A stretch of 64,000 nucleotides of DNA from NCBI RefSeq assembly GCF_004005375.1, contig NZ_RZUF01000004.1, positions 124,566-188,565 of the forward strand. Reading direction: 5' to 3'. The notes beneath the pieces were generated by a model. The model did no database searches, was not told the origin of the DNA, and saw nothing but the letters and a program-made list of their open reading frames with translations. Positions 48,030 through 57,166 of this stretch are shown here, in pieces. The stretch's first letter is position 1. Each line of letters starts with the position of its first letter. The DNA comes from Rheinheimera sediminis. GTDB lineage: Bacteria; Pseudomonadota; Gammaproteobacteria; Enterobacterales; Alteromonadaceae. The translations under genes were made by a program, and so were the position numbers.

Positions 48030-48976
48030 TGGAACTGGTAGAGCGTTATGTTGCTGCTGTGCAGCGCGAGTTACCTGAAGATAAAAGGCAGGAAATAGGC
48101 CGTGAGCTGAACGCTAATATTATGGACCAGCTCGATGCGCTGAAGGAGCAGCAAGGCCAGTTGTCAGAAGATGATATTGCAGCAGCTTTAAAGCAAATGG
48201 GTCGGCCAAGAGTTGTGGCTTATCAGTTTGTACCGCCTAAAGCTTTAGTCGCAGTTGAAGATATGCCTTTGTTGAAACACACTTTATATATGGTGTTGGG
48301 TGTGCTTTTTGTGTTGCAGGTGATAGGTGCCACTACGCATTGGATAGGCAGCAGTGATGGCAATTTGATTCGCTTTTTGCTGCAGTTGGCAGCAGGTTTT
48401 ATGGAGGATGCCTGCTTTGCTTTCACAGCTGTAGTGCTAAGTTTTGCAGCTTTGAATGGCACAGGGCATAAGCTCGGCAATTGCCAGGGCAAAGACTGGT
48501 CGCCGAAGGATCTACCCAGAGCAGATTTGGGTTGGCAGCATATTCACCTGAGCGATATCTTTACCGATCTGGCGACTTGTATCTTTCTGCTCATTGTTAT
48601 TTGGTATCCGCTATGGATGAATCCAGCAGAATTTGCTGCTCGTAGCGTCACTTTTACCGACACAGCGTTGTTGATGTTGCAATGGTTTAGCCCAGTGATT
48701 GTGTTCTCTGTGCTGTTGAGCTTATGGCAGTTGCAGCAACGCATCTGGAACCGCAGTTTGTTGCTTAGCAGCATTGCAGTTAACGCAGCTTTTACGCTGT
48801 TTTTAGTGGTGTTGGCTTTGAGTGGTCCTTTGTTACAGGCCGGTCCTGCTGAGCTAAATAGCCTGTTTAGTGTGATGCAGCTGGAAAAGAGCTTCACTTA
48901 TGGTCTTTTAATCACCGCCTGTTTCCCTGGCTATGAAGTAGTCAGGGATTTAATCAGATTACGTCAGTTCAGTTAA
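48029..48976 (+). CDS. Membrane protein with N-terminal HAAS-like domain
   Basis: 315 residues. The first 75 (VERYVAAVQRELPEDKRQEI, then GRELNANIMDQLDAL and DDIAAALKQMGRPRVVAYQF) form a HAAS-type helical domain that commonly accompanies PadR regulators. Six or so hydrophobic segments follow from residue 80 onward. This pair (PadR plus HAAS membrane protein) is a recurring two-gene signalling unit of unknown signal. Coupled to padR by a one-base overlap. Confidence 0.75.
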   Translation: MELVERYVAAVQRELPEDKRQEIGRELNANIMDQLDALKEQQGQLSEDDIAAALKQMGRPRVVAYQFVPPKALVAVEDMPLLKHTLYMVLGVLFVLQVIGATTHWIGSSDGNLIRFLLQLAAGFMEDACFAFTAVVLSFAALNGTGHKLGNCQGKDWSPKDLPRADLGWQHIHLSDIFTDLATCIFLLIVIWYPLWMNPAEFAARSVTFTDTALLMLQWFSPVIVFSVLLSLWQLQQRIWNRSLLLSSIAVNAAFTLFLVVLALSGPLLQAGPAELNSLFSVMQLEKSFTYGLLITACFPGYEVVRDLIRLRQFS

Positions 48977-48989
48977 TCGCTGAGCATTT

Positions 48990-49016
48990 AATGCCTACAG
49001 CTCTTTTGTGGGCATT
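48990..49016 (+). terminator. Hairpin after the padR operon
   Basis: AATGCCTACA pairs with TGTGGGCATT (one G-T wobble). A T run (TTTTTTC) comes about 13 bases later, so it is a moderate terminator candidate. Confidence 0.5.
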
Positions 49017-49102
49017 AGTAATTCTGCAATTTTTTCAACTAAAAAGCAGCTTTTAAAAACTCCGTTATACTCAAATCCTGTCCGTTAAATTGCGGTAAGC
49101 CT

Positions 49103-50206
49103 ATGCTAAAGCTAAAGGTTTTTTCCCTCGCATTTTTATCGTTTTCATCTTTATCCTTGTATGCATCTGAAGCCATTACTCCGGGCTTTGCGCTGACGCT
49201 GGAGCATGTGCAAAATCTGGATGGCGGCGTGGACCAGGGGTCACGAAGTCTGGCCAGCGCCGATTTCACTCTGACTGCGGATACTGGCGAAGCTGGCTGG
49301 TGGCAAGGCGGAGAGCTATTTGGTTATGCGCTTGCTAACTATGGCGGCGATCCTTCTGAACTGGTTGGTGATGTACAGGGCATGTCTAATATTGCAGCTG
49401 ATGATGAAACCAAACTGTACGAGTTGTGGTATCAACATAGCTTTATGGAGGGGCAGCTTAAAGCTCTTGTAGGCTTACATGATTACAATTCTGTATTTTA
49501 TAGCCTCGACAGCGCTGCACTTTTTACTCACCCCTCTTTTGGTATAGGGCCTGATACCTCTCAGGCTACTCCTTCTATTTTTCCAACTACGGCTGTGGCT
49601 GCCTTACTAAGCCTTCAGGTGGAGCACTATTATGCTCATCTGGCGATTTATGACGGTGTGCCAGGTCATCCGCAAGGGCGACGTGGCACTCATATTCGTT
49701 TTGAAGAAGGCGAAGGCGTATTTCGTGCTGCTGAATTTGGCAGGGTGTCTGAGCGCTACAAAATAGGGCTTGGCGTCTGGCAGCACAACGCATTAGTAGA
49801 AAACCCGGTGAACGCTGAGCTGCATCGTGATAACAGTGGTATGTATTTGAATGCTCATTATCAGTGGCTGCAACAACTTTCACTTTTTCTGCAGGCAGGT
49901 GTGGCCGATCAGGACCACAATCAATTAGAAAACTACTATGGCGCAGGTGCTGTTTATACAGATCTGTGGCATCCAGCCGATGCTTTAGGTCTGGCCATGG
50001 CGAAAGCCAGCAATGGTTCTCCTTATATGCAACAAAATTCTGCTGTGGGTCAGAGTGAAACTACTTGGGAGCTGAGCTACGCTTTGCCTGTACTAGAGCA
50101 AATGACAGTACAAGGTAGTCTTTACTATGTGGTCAATCCATCCATGGATCCAGATTTGGATAATGCCTTTGCGCTCGGACTCCGGCTACTTTTCTCTTTG
50201 GAATAA
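49103..50206 (+). CDS. OprB-like carbohydrate-selective outer-membrane porin
   Basis: 367 residues with a signal peptide ([20 protein letters not shown] to about residue 21) and an amphipathic beta-barrel body. [40 protein letters not shown] and [20 protein letters not shown] resemble the OprB family, and the chain ends with an aromatic-rich strand ([11 protein letters not shown]). It should admit sugars or other neutral solutes. A chemoreceptor gene follows after 11 bases, suggesting a shared ligand. TTATACT near 49064 may be the -10 box. Confidence 0.78.
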   Translation: MLKLKVFSLAFLSFSSLSLYASEAITPGFALTLEHVQNLDGGVDQGSRSLASADFTLTADTGEAGWWQGGELFGYALANYGGDPSELVGDVQGMSNIAADDETKLYELWYQHSFMEGQLKALVGLHDYNSVFYSLDSAALFTHPSFGIGPDTSQATPSIFPTTAVAALLSLQVEHYYAHLAIYDGVPGHPQGRRGTHIRFEEGEGVFRAAEFGRVSERYKIGLGVWQHNALVENPVNAELHRDNSGMYLNAHYQWLQQLSLFLQAGVADQDHNQLENYYGAGAVYTDLWHPADALGLAMAKASNGSPYMQQNSAVGQSETTWELSYALPVLEQMTVQGSLYYVVNPSMDPDLDNAFALGLRLLFSLE

Positions 50207-50217
50207 CAGGATCAACT

Positions 50218-51816
50218 ATGAAAATTAAGATGGCTATTACATTAGGCGTCGCAAGCTTTTTACTTGTCGTGGCAATGAACAGTTATATAGGTATGCAGGC
50301 CAGCAGCAAACTTGGTGAAATGCTGGAGTACTTAAGCGGGCCTGCCTGGGATACGGCGGATGGCGCTATGGAAGGGCAAATTGGTATACAGCAGGAAATT
50401 ATAATACTGCAGCAGTTTTATCATGCAGAGTTGACGCCAGCAGAGACTGAAACTCAATTGGCTGCAGCCAGTGCTATGGCCAAAGAGGCGCTGACCAGAA
50501 TGGAACAAAGCGGTTTATTAAAAAGCGCAACGATCGCAGAATTTGAGCGGCTTTGGACTGGTTATCAACAACAGCGTGATCTGTTGCATCAGCAACTCAA
50601 AGCCGGACAAAATTCTAAAGACCAGTATGAAAAGTTTCAGACTTCAGTGGTCAGCTTGCTCGACTTTGTCGGCACTATGGAAGAAGAGGCTGATTCAGCG
50701 GTAGAGTCCGAAACTGCTGCAGTGGATTCGTTACAAAGTTCGGCTCGTTGGAATTTAAGTTTAGGCCTGAGTGTAAGCGTGGTGATAGCTGTACTGATTT
50801 TTATATTCGCTCAGTCCATTATTCTGGAACCTATTTCCAGATTAAAACGACATTTAACCGATTTGGGGCGTGGTTCTGGTGATTTGACGTCCAGGCTTAG
50901 TACTAAAGGAGCTGATTCAGAAGTCAAAGATTTAGCACTAGCCTTTAACCATTTTATCGCTCAATTGCAGCAACTGATGCAATCCGCTAAGGAAAGCCAC
51001 GACTCGCTTAGTTCAGCTCATCACGATATTTCCGCTGCGATAGAACAAACGACCTCAGCAGTTAGCGTGCAACTTAAGGAAACAGTTGCAGTGGCTGACG
51101 CTATTGAAGAGTTGAGCAAAGCCATTGATCATATCAGTCAGGCTGTACACAAGGCGGATTCCGCATCAGGTGAGGCTGCAGGCATTACTTCGCAAGGTGC
51201 TCAGGTGGTGCAGGCGGCACGTTCCGGGGTGAATGAAGTCGCAGATGAAATCAATAACGCTTCTAAGGTGATTAGTGCTCTGGTGGAAGACAGTAAAAAT
51301 ATTAGCTCTATGCTCGAAGTGATCCGCAGTATTGCTGAACAGACTAACTTGCTGGCACTGAATGCTGCGATCGAAGCAGCCCGGGCTGGTGAGTCTGGCC
51401 GGGGTTTTGCTGTAGTGGCCGATGAGGTACGTAGTCTGGCGTCCCGTACTCAGGATTCCACCAAGCAAATTGAAGCTATTATCAATAATCTGACCAATGG
51501 TTCAGGCTTGGCGGTGAAAGTGATGGCTGGTGCTCAGCAAAAAGCTCTGGCTATTACCGAACGTATCGCTGATACCAGCAAAGCTTTTGCCTCTATAGTT
51601 GAAGTGGTAAACAAAATCCGCTCCGTCAGTGAAGATATCAAAGATTCGGCGCGACTAGAGCAAACAGAAATGAAGCATATACACAGTAGTATGGATTCAA
51701 TAGTGCAGCAGGCGAAAACCAATGAAAGCATTGGTCAGCATGTTCGTCGGAGCAGTACTAATTTAAGTAAAGAAATGCATAATCTGGCCGGATTACTGGC
51801 TCAGTTCAGAACCTGA
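50218..51816 (+). CDS. Methyl-accepting chemotaxis protein
   Basis: A 532-residue transmembrane chemoreceptor. The first membrane helix is about 5-24, a helical periplasmic sensor of about 150 residues follows (four-helix-bundle type, with [20 protein letters not shown] near its end), the second membrane helix is about 180-202, then HAMP (about 203-257). The signalling hairpin tip is [20 protein letters not shown] followed by [15 protein letters not shown]. No CheR-binding pentapeptide is seen at the C terminus ([10 protein letters not shown]). It is probably co-transcribed with the OprB-like porin. Confidence 0.92.
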   Translation: MKIKMAITLGVASFLLVVAMNSYIGMQASSKLGEMLEYLSGPAWDTADGAMEGQIGIQQEIIILQQFYHAELTPAETETQLAAASAMAKEALTRMEQSGLLKSATIAEFERLWTGYQQQRDLLHQQLKAGQNSKDQYEKFQTSVVSLLDFVGTMEEEADSAVESETAAVDSLQSSARWNLSLGLSVSVVIAVLIFIFAQSIILEPISRLKRHLTDLGRGSGDLTSRLSTKGADSEVKDLALAFNHFIAQLQQLMQSAKESHDSLSSAHHDISAAIEQTTSAVSVQLKETVAVADAIEELSKAIDHISQAVHKADSASGEAAGITSQGAQVVQAARSGVNEVADEINNASKVISALVEDSKNISSMLEVIRSIAEQTNLLALNAAIEAARAGESGRGFAVVADEVRSLASRTQDSTKQIEAIINNLTNGSGLAVKVMAGAQQKALAITERIADTSKAFASIVEVVNKIRSVSEDIKDSARLEQTEMKHIHSSMDSIVQQAKTNESIGQHVRRSSTNLSKEMHNLAGLLAQFRT

Positions 51817-51942
51817 GGCGATTGATTGTGACAAGGTAATCATTTTAACACTGACCGCCTTGCCTTTAATTAATTGAATTCCTGCTATCTCACCCCCATA
51901 ACCTTCACAGGCAATCCGCCTCTATCTGACTGAAGGTCTGTT

Positions 51943-52341
51943 ATGGCTTTACATCTTCCCGCTATCGTCACCCTGCTGGCACTTTTATTATTTGTTTATA
52001 GTTTTCTGGCCGTGGGTATGGCGCGGAAGAAATATGGGGTGGCCGCTCCTGCTACTACGGGTCATGCCGGGTTTGAAGTGGTGTACCGGGTACAAATGAA
52101 TACACTGGAACAACTGGTGCTGTTTTTGCCTGCGCTTTGGTTATTCAGTGATTATATCAGTCCTCTCTGGGCTGGGCTCTTGGGTTTCGTCTGGTTAGCA
52201 GGCCGGGTTTTGTATGCTGTCAGTTATATCAAAGATCCGAAAAGTCGGGGGCCTGGTTTTATCATTAGTTTTCTTGCCGTCATGCTGCTGATTTTTGGCA
52301 CCGCAATAGGTGTAGTCATGCGTATTATGGCTGGCTTGTAA
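51943..52341 (+). CDS. MAPEG-family membrane protein
   Basis: 132 residues with four hydrophobic helices. RVQMNTLEQLVLFLPALWLF and AGRVLYAVSYIKDPKSRGPG are the MAPEG (membrane-associated eicosanoid/glutathione metabolism) signature. Bacterial members may have glutathione transferase or peroxidase activity. Three bases separate it from the ABC exporter, so the two are one operon. Confidence 0.87.
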   Translation: MALHLPAIVTLLALLLFVYSFLAVGMARKKYGVAAPATTGHAGFEVVYRVQMNTLEQLVLFLPALWLFSDYISPLWAGLLGFVWLAGRVLYAVSYIKDPKSRGPGFIISFLAVMLLIFGTAIGVVMRIMAGL

Positions 52342-52344
52342 CTG

Positions 52345-54153
52345 ATGAGCAGCCAATCTGTGCTATCCAAAGCAGAGCCTGACAATGAAGTTCAGGCTCC
52401 TGCCAAAAAAATGGGGCCGCTTTTTAGCTTAGTGCCGTTTTTAACGCCTTATGCCAGCCGCTGGATGTTAACTTTTGTTGCCTTAACGGTAGCTGCTGCT
52501 GCTACTCTGACCTTGCCTGTGGCTTTTCGTTATTTGATTGACGCAGGGTTTTCGACCGATCAGGCGGGTCATATCGATCAATATTTTCTGGCGTTATTTG
52601 GTCTTTCTGTAGTTCTTGCTGTGGCTACTGCGTTGCGGTTTTATTATGTGTCCTGGCTGGGTGAACGTGTCACTGCAGATTTACGCAGCGCCGTCTATGC
52701 CCACGTGGTGAAAATGAGCCCGCAGTTTTTTGAATTGACTAAAACCGGCGAAGTCTTGTCGCGCTTAACCACTGACACCACCTTAATTCAGGCTGTGGTG
52801 GGTACTAGTTTGTCTATGGGCTTACGTAACACTTTTTTGCTGCTTGGCGGATTGGTGATGCTCTTTGTTACCAGCGCAAAGTTAGCTGCTTTTATCTTAC
52901 TGACCTTGGTGCTGGTGATTTTGCCGATTTTCTTGTTTGGCAGAAAAGTCCGGAAGTTGTCACGTGACAGCCAGGATCGTATTGCCGACGCCAGCGCTGT
53001 GGCAGGTGAAGTGTTAAATGCTATTCCAACAGTGCAGTCATACCGGCAGGAACAGCGCGAAACGGTGCGTTTTACCGACTCGGTTGAAACTGCCTTTACT
53101 ACAGCTTTATCCCGTATTCGTGCCCGCTCTATGCTGACTTTAGTGGCTATAGTACTGGTGTTTGGTGCTATTTCTTTTGTGCTCTGGTTAGGTGCTCAGG
53201 CGGTACTTGCCAATGAAATGACAGGCGGCGAGTTATCGCAATTTATTTTATATGCAGTGCTGACAGCTGGTGCTATCGGCGCCATTGCCGAAGTCTGGGG
53301 CGATCTGCAACGTGCTGCTGGTGCAGCTGAACGCTTAATGCAGCTGCTCAATGTGCAATCTCCTGTGGTTGAAACAACAGATCCTTTGCCTTTTGTCGTG
53401 CCTGAACATAATCTGGCGGGCACTGGTATTGAGTTTAACGGCGTTCATTTTAGTTACCCGTCGCGGCCAGACACTTTGGCCTTGCAGGATTTTTCACTGC
53501 AGATCAAACCCAGTGAACATATAGCTTTGGTTGGCCCTTCAGGCGCAGGCAAAACTACCTTGTTCCAGTTGCTGCTAAGGTTTTACGATCCACAACTAGG
53601 CCAGGTTAAATTTAATGGCATGGATTTAAAAGATCTGCGTTTAACAGATGCCCGTCAGCCCTTTGGCATAGTGCTGCAGGATACTGTAATTTTTGCAGCT
53701 TCGGTGTTGGATAATATCCGTTATGCCCGCCCTGAAGCTTCTGAAGACGAAGTAAAACAAGCTGCGCAAATGGCAGCAGCACACGACTTTATTCTGGCTT
53801 TGCCCGAAGGCTACAACACCTATTTAGGTGAGCGTGGTGTGCGGTTATCTGGTGGACAGCGCCAGCGTATATCCATTGCCAGGGCCATCTTAAGTAACCC
53901 TTCAGTGTTGTTACTGGATGAAGCCACCAGTGCTTTAGATGCAGAAAGCGAACGGCAAGTGCAGCAAGCTTTGGATAATGCGGCACAAAACCGTACTACC
54001 TTAGTGATAGCGCACCGCTTGGCTACAGTCTTGGCAGCCGATCGTATTGTAGTGCTGGAAGCGGGCCGCATTGTAGCTCAGGGCACTCATAGCGAATTGC
54101 TGCAAAACAGTGAGTTGTATGCCCGTTTGGCAGCTTTGCAGTTTAGCCATTAA
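52345..54153 (+). CDS. ABC exporter, fused permease and ATPase
   Basis: A 602-residue half-transporter of the MsbA/LmrA type. Six membrane helices span about 35-320 and the ATPase about 355-595: Walker A GPSGAGKTTL, signature LSGGQRQRISIARA, Walker B VLLLDEATSALDAESE and switch His in VIAHRLATV. It would act as a homodimer exporting lipid, drug or peptide substrates. It follows the MAPEG gene directly. MsbA itself is less likely because lpxK is not adjacent. Confidence 0.9.
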   Translation: MSSQSVLSKAEPDNEVQAPAKKMGPLFSLVPFLTPYASRWMLTFVALTVAAAATLTLPVAFRYLIDAGFSTDQAGHIDQYFLALFGLSVVLAVATALRFYYVSWLGERVTADLRSAVYAHVVKMSPQFFELTKTGEVLSRLTTDTTLIQAVVGTSLSMGLRNTFLLLGGLVMLFVTSAKLAAFILLTLVLVILPIFLFGRKVRKLSRDSQDRIADASAVAGEVLNAIPTVQSYRQEQRETVRFTDSVETAFTTALSRIRARSMLTLVAIVLVFGAISFVLWLGAQAVLANEMTGGELSQFILYAVLTAGAIGAIAEVWGDLQRAAGAAERLMQLLNVQSPVVETTDPLPFVVPEHNLAGTGIEFNGVHFSYPSRPDTLALQDFSLQIKPSEHIALVGPSGAGKTTLFQLLLRFYDPQLGQVKFNGMDLKDLRLTDARQPFGIVLQDTVIFAASVLDNIRYARPEASEDEVKQAAQMAAAHDFILALPEGYNTYLGERGVRLSGGQRQRISIARAILSNPSVLLLDEATSALDAESERQVQQALDNAAQNRTTLVIAHRLATVLAADRIVVLEAGRIVAQGTHSELLQNSELYARLAALQFSH

Positions 54154-54248
54154 TACCTTTAGTAATTAAAGCCGCAGTTTTGTTGGTTGATGTTCACCAG
54201 ACTGGCACAGTCTTCCTGGTAAAACAGTTGGTAGTTGGCTTAGCTCTT

Positions 54249-54407
54249 TTAGCTCCAGTGGCAGCTGTTTTTCACTGGGTAAGCCTGTCGGGCGGCATGT
54301 TCCCCGGCGTTTAAACTCTGAGGTTTTGAGCTAAGTACGCCATACCAAAGCGCTACAACTTCCGCCACTACAATACCAATAGTCAACATTGTTTTTCCTT
54401 TTGTCAT
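54249..54407 (-). CDS. Possible small single-pass membrane protein
   Basis: A 52-residue frame from the ATG at 54407 reads MTKGKTMLTIGIVVAEVVAL then WYGVLSSKPQSLNAGEHAAR and ends NSCHWS. It has one membrane segment and a soluble tail with one cysteine. CAGGACAGG lies upstream as a possible ribosome binding site. No family recognised; it could be accidental. The rest of the 54154-54615 gap shows nothing else I can support. Confidence 0.3.
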   Translation of the reverse strand: MTKGKTMLTIGIVVAEVVALWYGVLSSKPQSLNAGEHAARQAYPVKNSCHWS

Positions 54408-54615
54408 TGCCGTTGCCTGTCCTGATGAGCGATGCAGCAGCCAAAGAAGTAACAATATGAGTAAAAGTTAAAGAGAATGCAGCATTAAATGTCAAAACAA
54501 TGTGAATTAGTTAAATCTTAGTTTAGGTGCGCAAATATCTAAAGCCAGATTAGTCAGAATACTGCTAGAGTGAAGATTGCATCAGTAATCGTCTTTGTTT
54601 TTGTGGTTGTGATAT

Positions 54616-55338
54616 ATGCTGAAGTTTTTGCTCTGGGGCTCACTGTGGTTGGCTTTTTTTTTACAGGCCGCGGCAGAGCAACCATTAAAATTTTTGATGC
54701 CAGATTATCCGCCTTATAGTTACCAGATTAGCGGACAGAATCATGGCCTGGGTTACGAAGCTGTAGCAGCTATTATGGCAGATATTCAGCAGCCATTTTT
54801 TGTGCAGTTAGTACCTCACTTTGGCTATGCGATTAGCGATATGCAACGTGAGCGGGCAGACGGTTTTTTTCTTGCTACAGAGAGCGCTGAGCGTAACAAA
54901 GTTGCTGAGTTTTCTGCAGCAGTGTTGACCATTGAGTGGACCTGGGTGTGGTTAAAACAGCACTCCAATTTGGATCCTGATTCAACTCATTTTCAGCAGA
55001 ATGCTCAGGTGTCAGCCCAATCCAATAGCAATATTCACAGCTGGTTAAAAGCACAGAATTATCAGGTAACGGCTGGAACTACTGATATCAGAGGCTTATT
55101 GAATTTACTGAACCGTAAAAGAGTCGATGCTATCTTATTGCCAGAATTAACTGTGAGGACTTTAATTGCTCAACAAGATATTGATGCCAACTTGTACAGT
55201 TTTCAGCAGGAGATGCGTTTACCTTTTGCCATTTATATCAATAAAAACTACTTGAAAAAACATCCCGATTTTATGAAAAAACTCAATGCGGCTATTCATC
55301 GTTATCAAATGAGGGCGGCGATAATTAGCGGCTCATAG
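54616..55338 (+). CDS. Periplasmic solute-binding protein, family 3
   Basis: 240 residues with a signal peptide (MLKFLLWGSLWLAFFLQAAA) and the bilobal SBP_bac_3 fold: LKFLMPDYPPYSYQISGQNH, then GLGYEAVAAIMADI and ERADGFFLATESAERNKVAE. Lone binding proteins of this kind occur widely in Shewanella and relatives without ABC partners and may have sensory rather than transport roles. No permease or ATPase is adjacent. Confidence 0.82.
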   Translation: MLKFLLWGSLWLAFFLQAAAEQPLKFLMPDYPPYSYQISGQNHGLGYEAVAAIMADIQQPFFVQLVPHFGYAISDMQRERADGFFLATESAERNKVAEFSAAVLTIEWTWVWLKQHSNLDPDSTHFQQNAQVSAQSNSNIHSWLKAQNYQVTAGTTDIRGLLNLLNRKRVDAILLPELTVRTLIAQQDIDANLYSFQQEMRLPFAIYINKNYLKKHPDFMKKLNAAIHRYQMRAAIISGS

Positions 55339-55405
55339 AGCAATTGCCTCAACTAAGGTCACTGCTGAGTCTGGCTTTCGTTTTTGCAACTCATGGCTGT
55401 AGGAA

Positions 55406-55441
55406 CAGGTAAATCTGTGCTGTTCAGCACAGATTTACCTG
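55406..55441. repeat. 36-bp perfect inverted repeat
   Basis: CAGGTAAATCTGTGCTG (55406-55422) is followed by TT and then its exact complement (55425-55441). No T run follows, so it is not a classical terminator. It lies 68 bases after the binding-protein gene and about 100 before the next gene on the same strand. Confidence 0.7.
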
Positions 55442-55538
55442 GGGCTGGGATACTGGCAGTTGTTTTAATCTCTGAGTCACTGAATGGTTGCAAATCGGTC
55501 GTGTTCTCCTACAATAGCGCGGCAACTGGAGAATGGTG

Positions 55539-56264
55539 ATGAAATTTTCGGCAGTAATAATGTTCGCCTTGACAGCCAATGCGGTGATGGCGACTGAGTG
55601 GTGGCAAACAAAACAGGACCCAAATAATACGCAGGTGATAGCCTTGGGTAAAAAAGCCGTATTGTCTGTCTCCAGCTGCCCGGAAGATACCGCGCTGCGG
55701 TACTATCTAAAAACCGATAAAATTACGGCTCTGCAAAACACCTGGTATCAGCAAGCCAGTAAAGAACCTCATACGGCTTTATATCGCTGGATTTATGGCG
55801 CTACCTGGGGGGAAAGATTAAAACAGGCGATATGGCCTGGTGCTGAAGCTTTCATACAGGCAGCTCTCCCCGGTGACACTCAGCAACTCACCATGGAATT
55901 CCCTCAGTCTGAACAAGACAATTTGGTTTTTGAAGATGTGCTGGTATTTAAACTGGAGTTTGCCGGTTTTACTTCCCAGCATAAACCTGATTTACATATT
56001 AGTTTAGACAGAGATTTAAGCAGAATCGCTGGAGTCGCAGACTTGGATTTAGCGCTGAATCATCGTTTAGCCAATAATATTTGTGTGGTGCATAGCCTGA
56101 ACAAACTGGCACAGGACAAGCAGGTTGAGCTGAAAATTAGAGGTAAAACAGTGCCACAGCTGAAAATCAGCTCAGAGGCTGTTGCCAGTCAGCTCTGTCT
56201 GGTTGAAATTTATCAGCAGCAAGTGGTGAAAGGTTCTCTGACATTACCTGTCACCCAGTGTTAA
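55539..56264 (+). CDS. Hypothetical exported protein
   Basis: A 241-residue protein with a signal peptide (MKFSAVIMFALTANAVMA) that I do not recognise. The mature part has three cysteines besides the one at the very end (SSCPEDTA, NNICVVH, SQLCLVE, TQC), so disulfides are likely. ALYRWIYGATWGERLKQAIW is a notable aromatic stretch. I chose the ATG at 55539 because GGAG then has seven-base spacing; the ATG at 55533 is too close. Convergent with fpr. Confidence 0.6.
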   Translation: MKFSAVIMFALTANAVMATEWWQTKQDPNNTQVIALGKKAVLSVSSCPEDTALRYYLKTDKITALQNTWYQQASKEPHTALYRWIYGATWGERLKQAIWPGAEAFIQAALPGDTQQLTMEFPQSEQDNLVFEDVLVFKLEFAGFTSQHKPDLHISLDRDLSRIAGVADLDLALNHRLANNICVVHSLNKLAQDKQVELKIRGKTVPQLKISSEAVASQLCLVEIYQQQVVKGSLTLPVTQC

Positions 56265-56289
56265 CAGCTCAATAGCCTCTATCAGTAAG

Positions 56290-57033
56290 CTATTTCCAGT
56301 ATTGCTCTACTGTGATTTGGCCCGGATCGCGGCGTAAATTCTTTTTCAGACCAAGGTTTTCCAGCACGGCTTTGGTTTCAGTGATCATTTGTGGATTACC
56401 GCACAATAAGACTTGAGATTGTGTGCCCAGGTTCTGGCCACAAGTTGCCTGAAGCCTGCTGCTTTGGATTAAATCCGGAATACGTTGCTGCAAAGCGCCC
56501 ACTGACTTTTCTCTGGTGACTACAGGCTGATAATGCAGTTGCTCAGCGTAACGCTGCTGAAACTGCCGGATCAGCGGCTGATACACCAATTCAGCTTCAA
56601 AGCGCACACTGTGCAGCAGAATAATAGAAGAAAAACGTTGCCATGGAGTCTCTGTGCCTAACATGGACAGATAAGGCCCAATCCCAGTGCCGGTGGAAAT
56701 CAGCCACAGGTTTTCGCCGTCAGGGACTTCATCCAGAATAAAAAATCCGCTGGCAGGTTGGCTAACCTGCACTGTGTCGCCTGGTTTTAATTGCTGCAGC
56801 AAAGGCGATAGTAAGCCATCCGCTACAGTGCTGATTAAAAACTCCTGTTCTTTACTGCCAGGGCTATTGAGCAGCGAATAAGCGCGCTGCGCCTTGCCAT
56901 CTGCTGAATCCAAAGCCAACCGCACAAACTGACCGGCAACAAAGTCGAAGGGCTCTGTTTGCACTTTGATACTGAACAAAGTATCAGTCCAGTGCGAAGT
57001 TGCTGTTACTGTGCCGTCAAGCCACTGCGCCAT
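56290..57033 (-). CDS. fpr: Ferredoxin--NADP(+) reductase
   Basis: A 247-residue FAD enzyme that exchanges electrons between NADPH and ferredoxin or flavodoxin. The FAD motif RAYSLLNSPGS, the NADP loop LISTGTGIGPYLSML and the VLLCGNPQMITETKAVLENL stretch match E. coli Fpr (248 residues). The C-terminal QYWK resembles the YW ending of Fpr. Single gene; a SoxS-type control cannot be seen. Confidence 0.92.
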   Translation of the reverse strand: MAQWLDGTVTATSHWTDTLFSIKVQTEPFDFVAGQFVRLALDSADGKAQRAYSLLNSPGSKEQEFLISTVADGLLSPLLQQLKPGDTVQVSQPASGFFILDEVPDGENLWLISTGTGIGPYLSMLGTETPWQRFSSIILLHSVRFEAELVYQPLIRQFQQRYAEQLHYQPVVTREKSVGALQQRIPDLIQSSRLQATCGQNLGTQSQVLLCGNPQMITETKAVLENLGLKKNLRRDPGQITVEQYWK

Positions 57034-57126
57034 AAGTTGCTTCCTGTAGGATTACTACCTGGATCAAGACTAACAAAACTATACTTATATACAAGCTACA
57101 GTGCTCGCTGGCTTTTCGCTTGGCAA

Positions 57127-57149
57127 AAAAAGCCCGGAAATCCGGGCTT
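57127..57149 (-). terminator. Intrinsic terminator of the S9 peptidase gene
   Basis: AAGCCCGGA and TCCGGGCTT pair, and on the minus strand the stem is followed by seven T. It is 18 bases beyond the peptidase stop. Confidence 0.8.
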
Positions 57150-57166
57150 GATGGGGTGAGGCGCTT

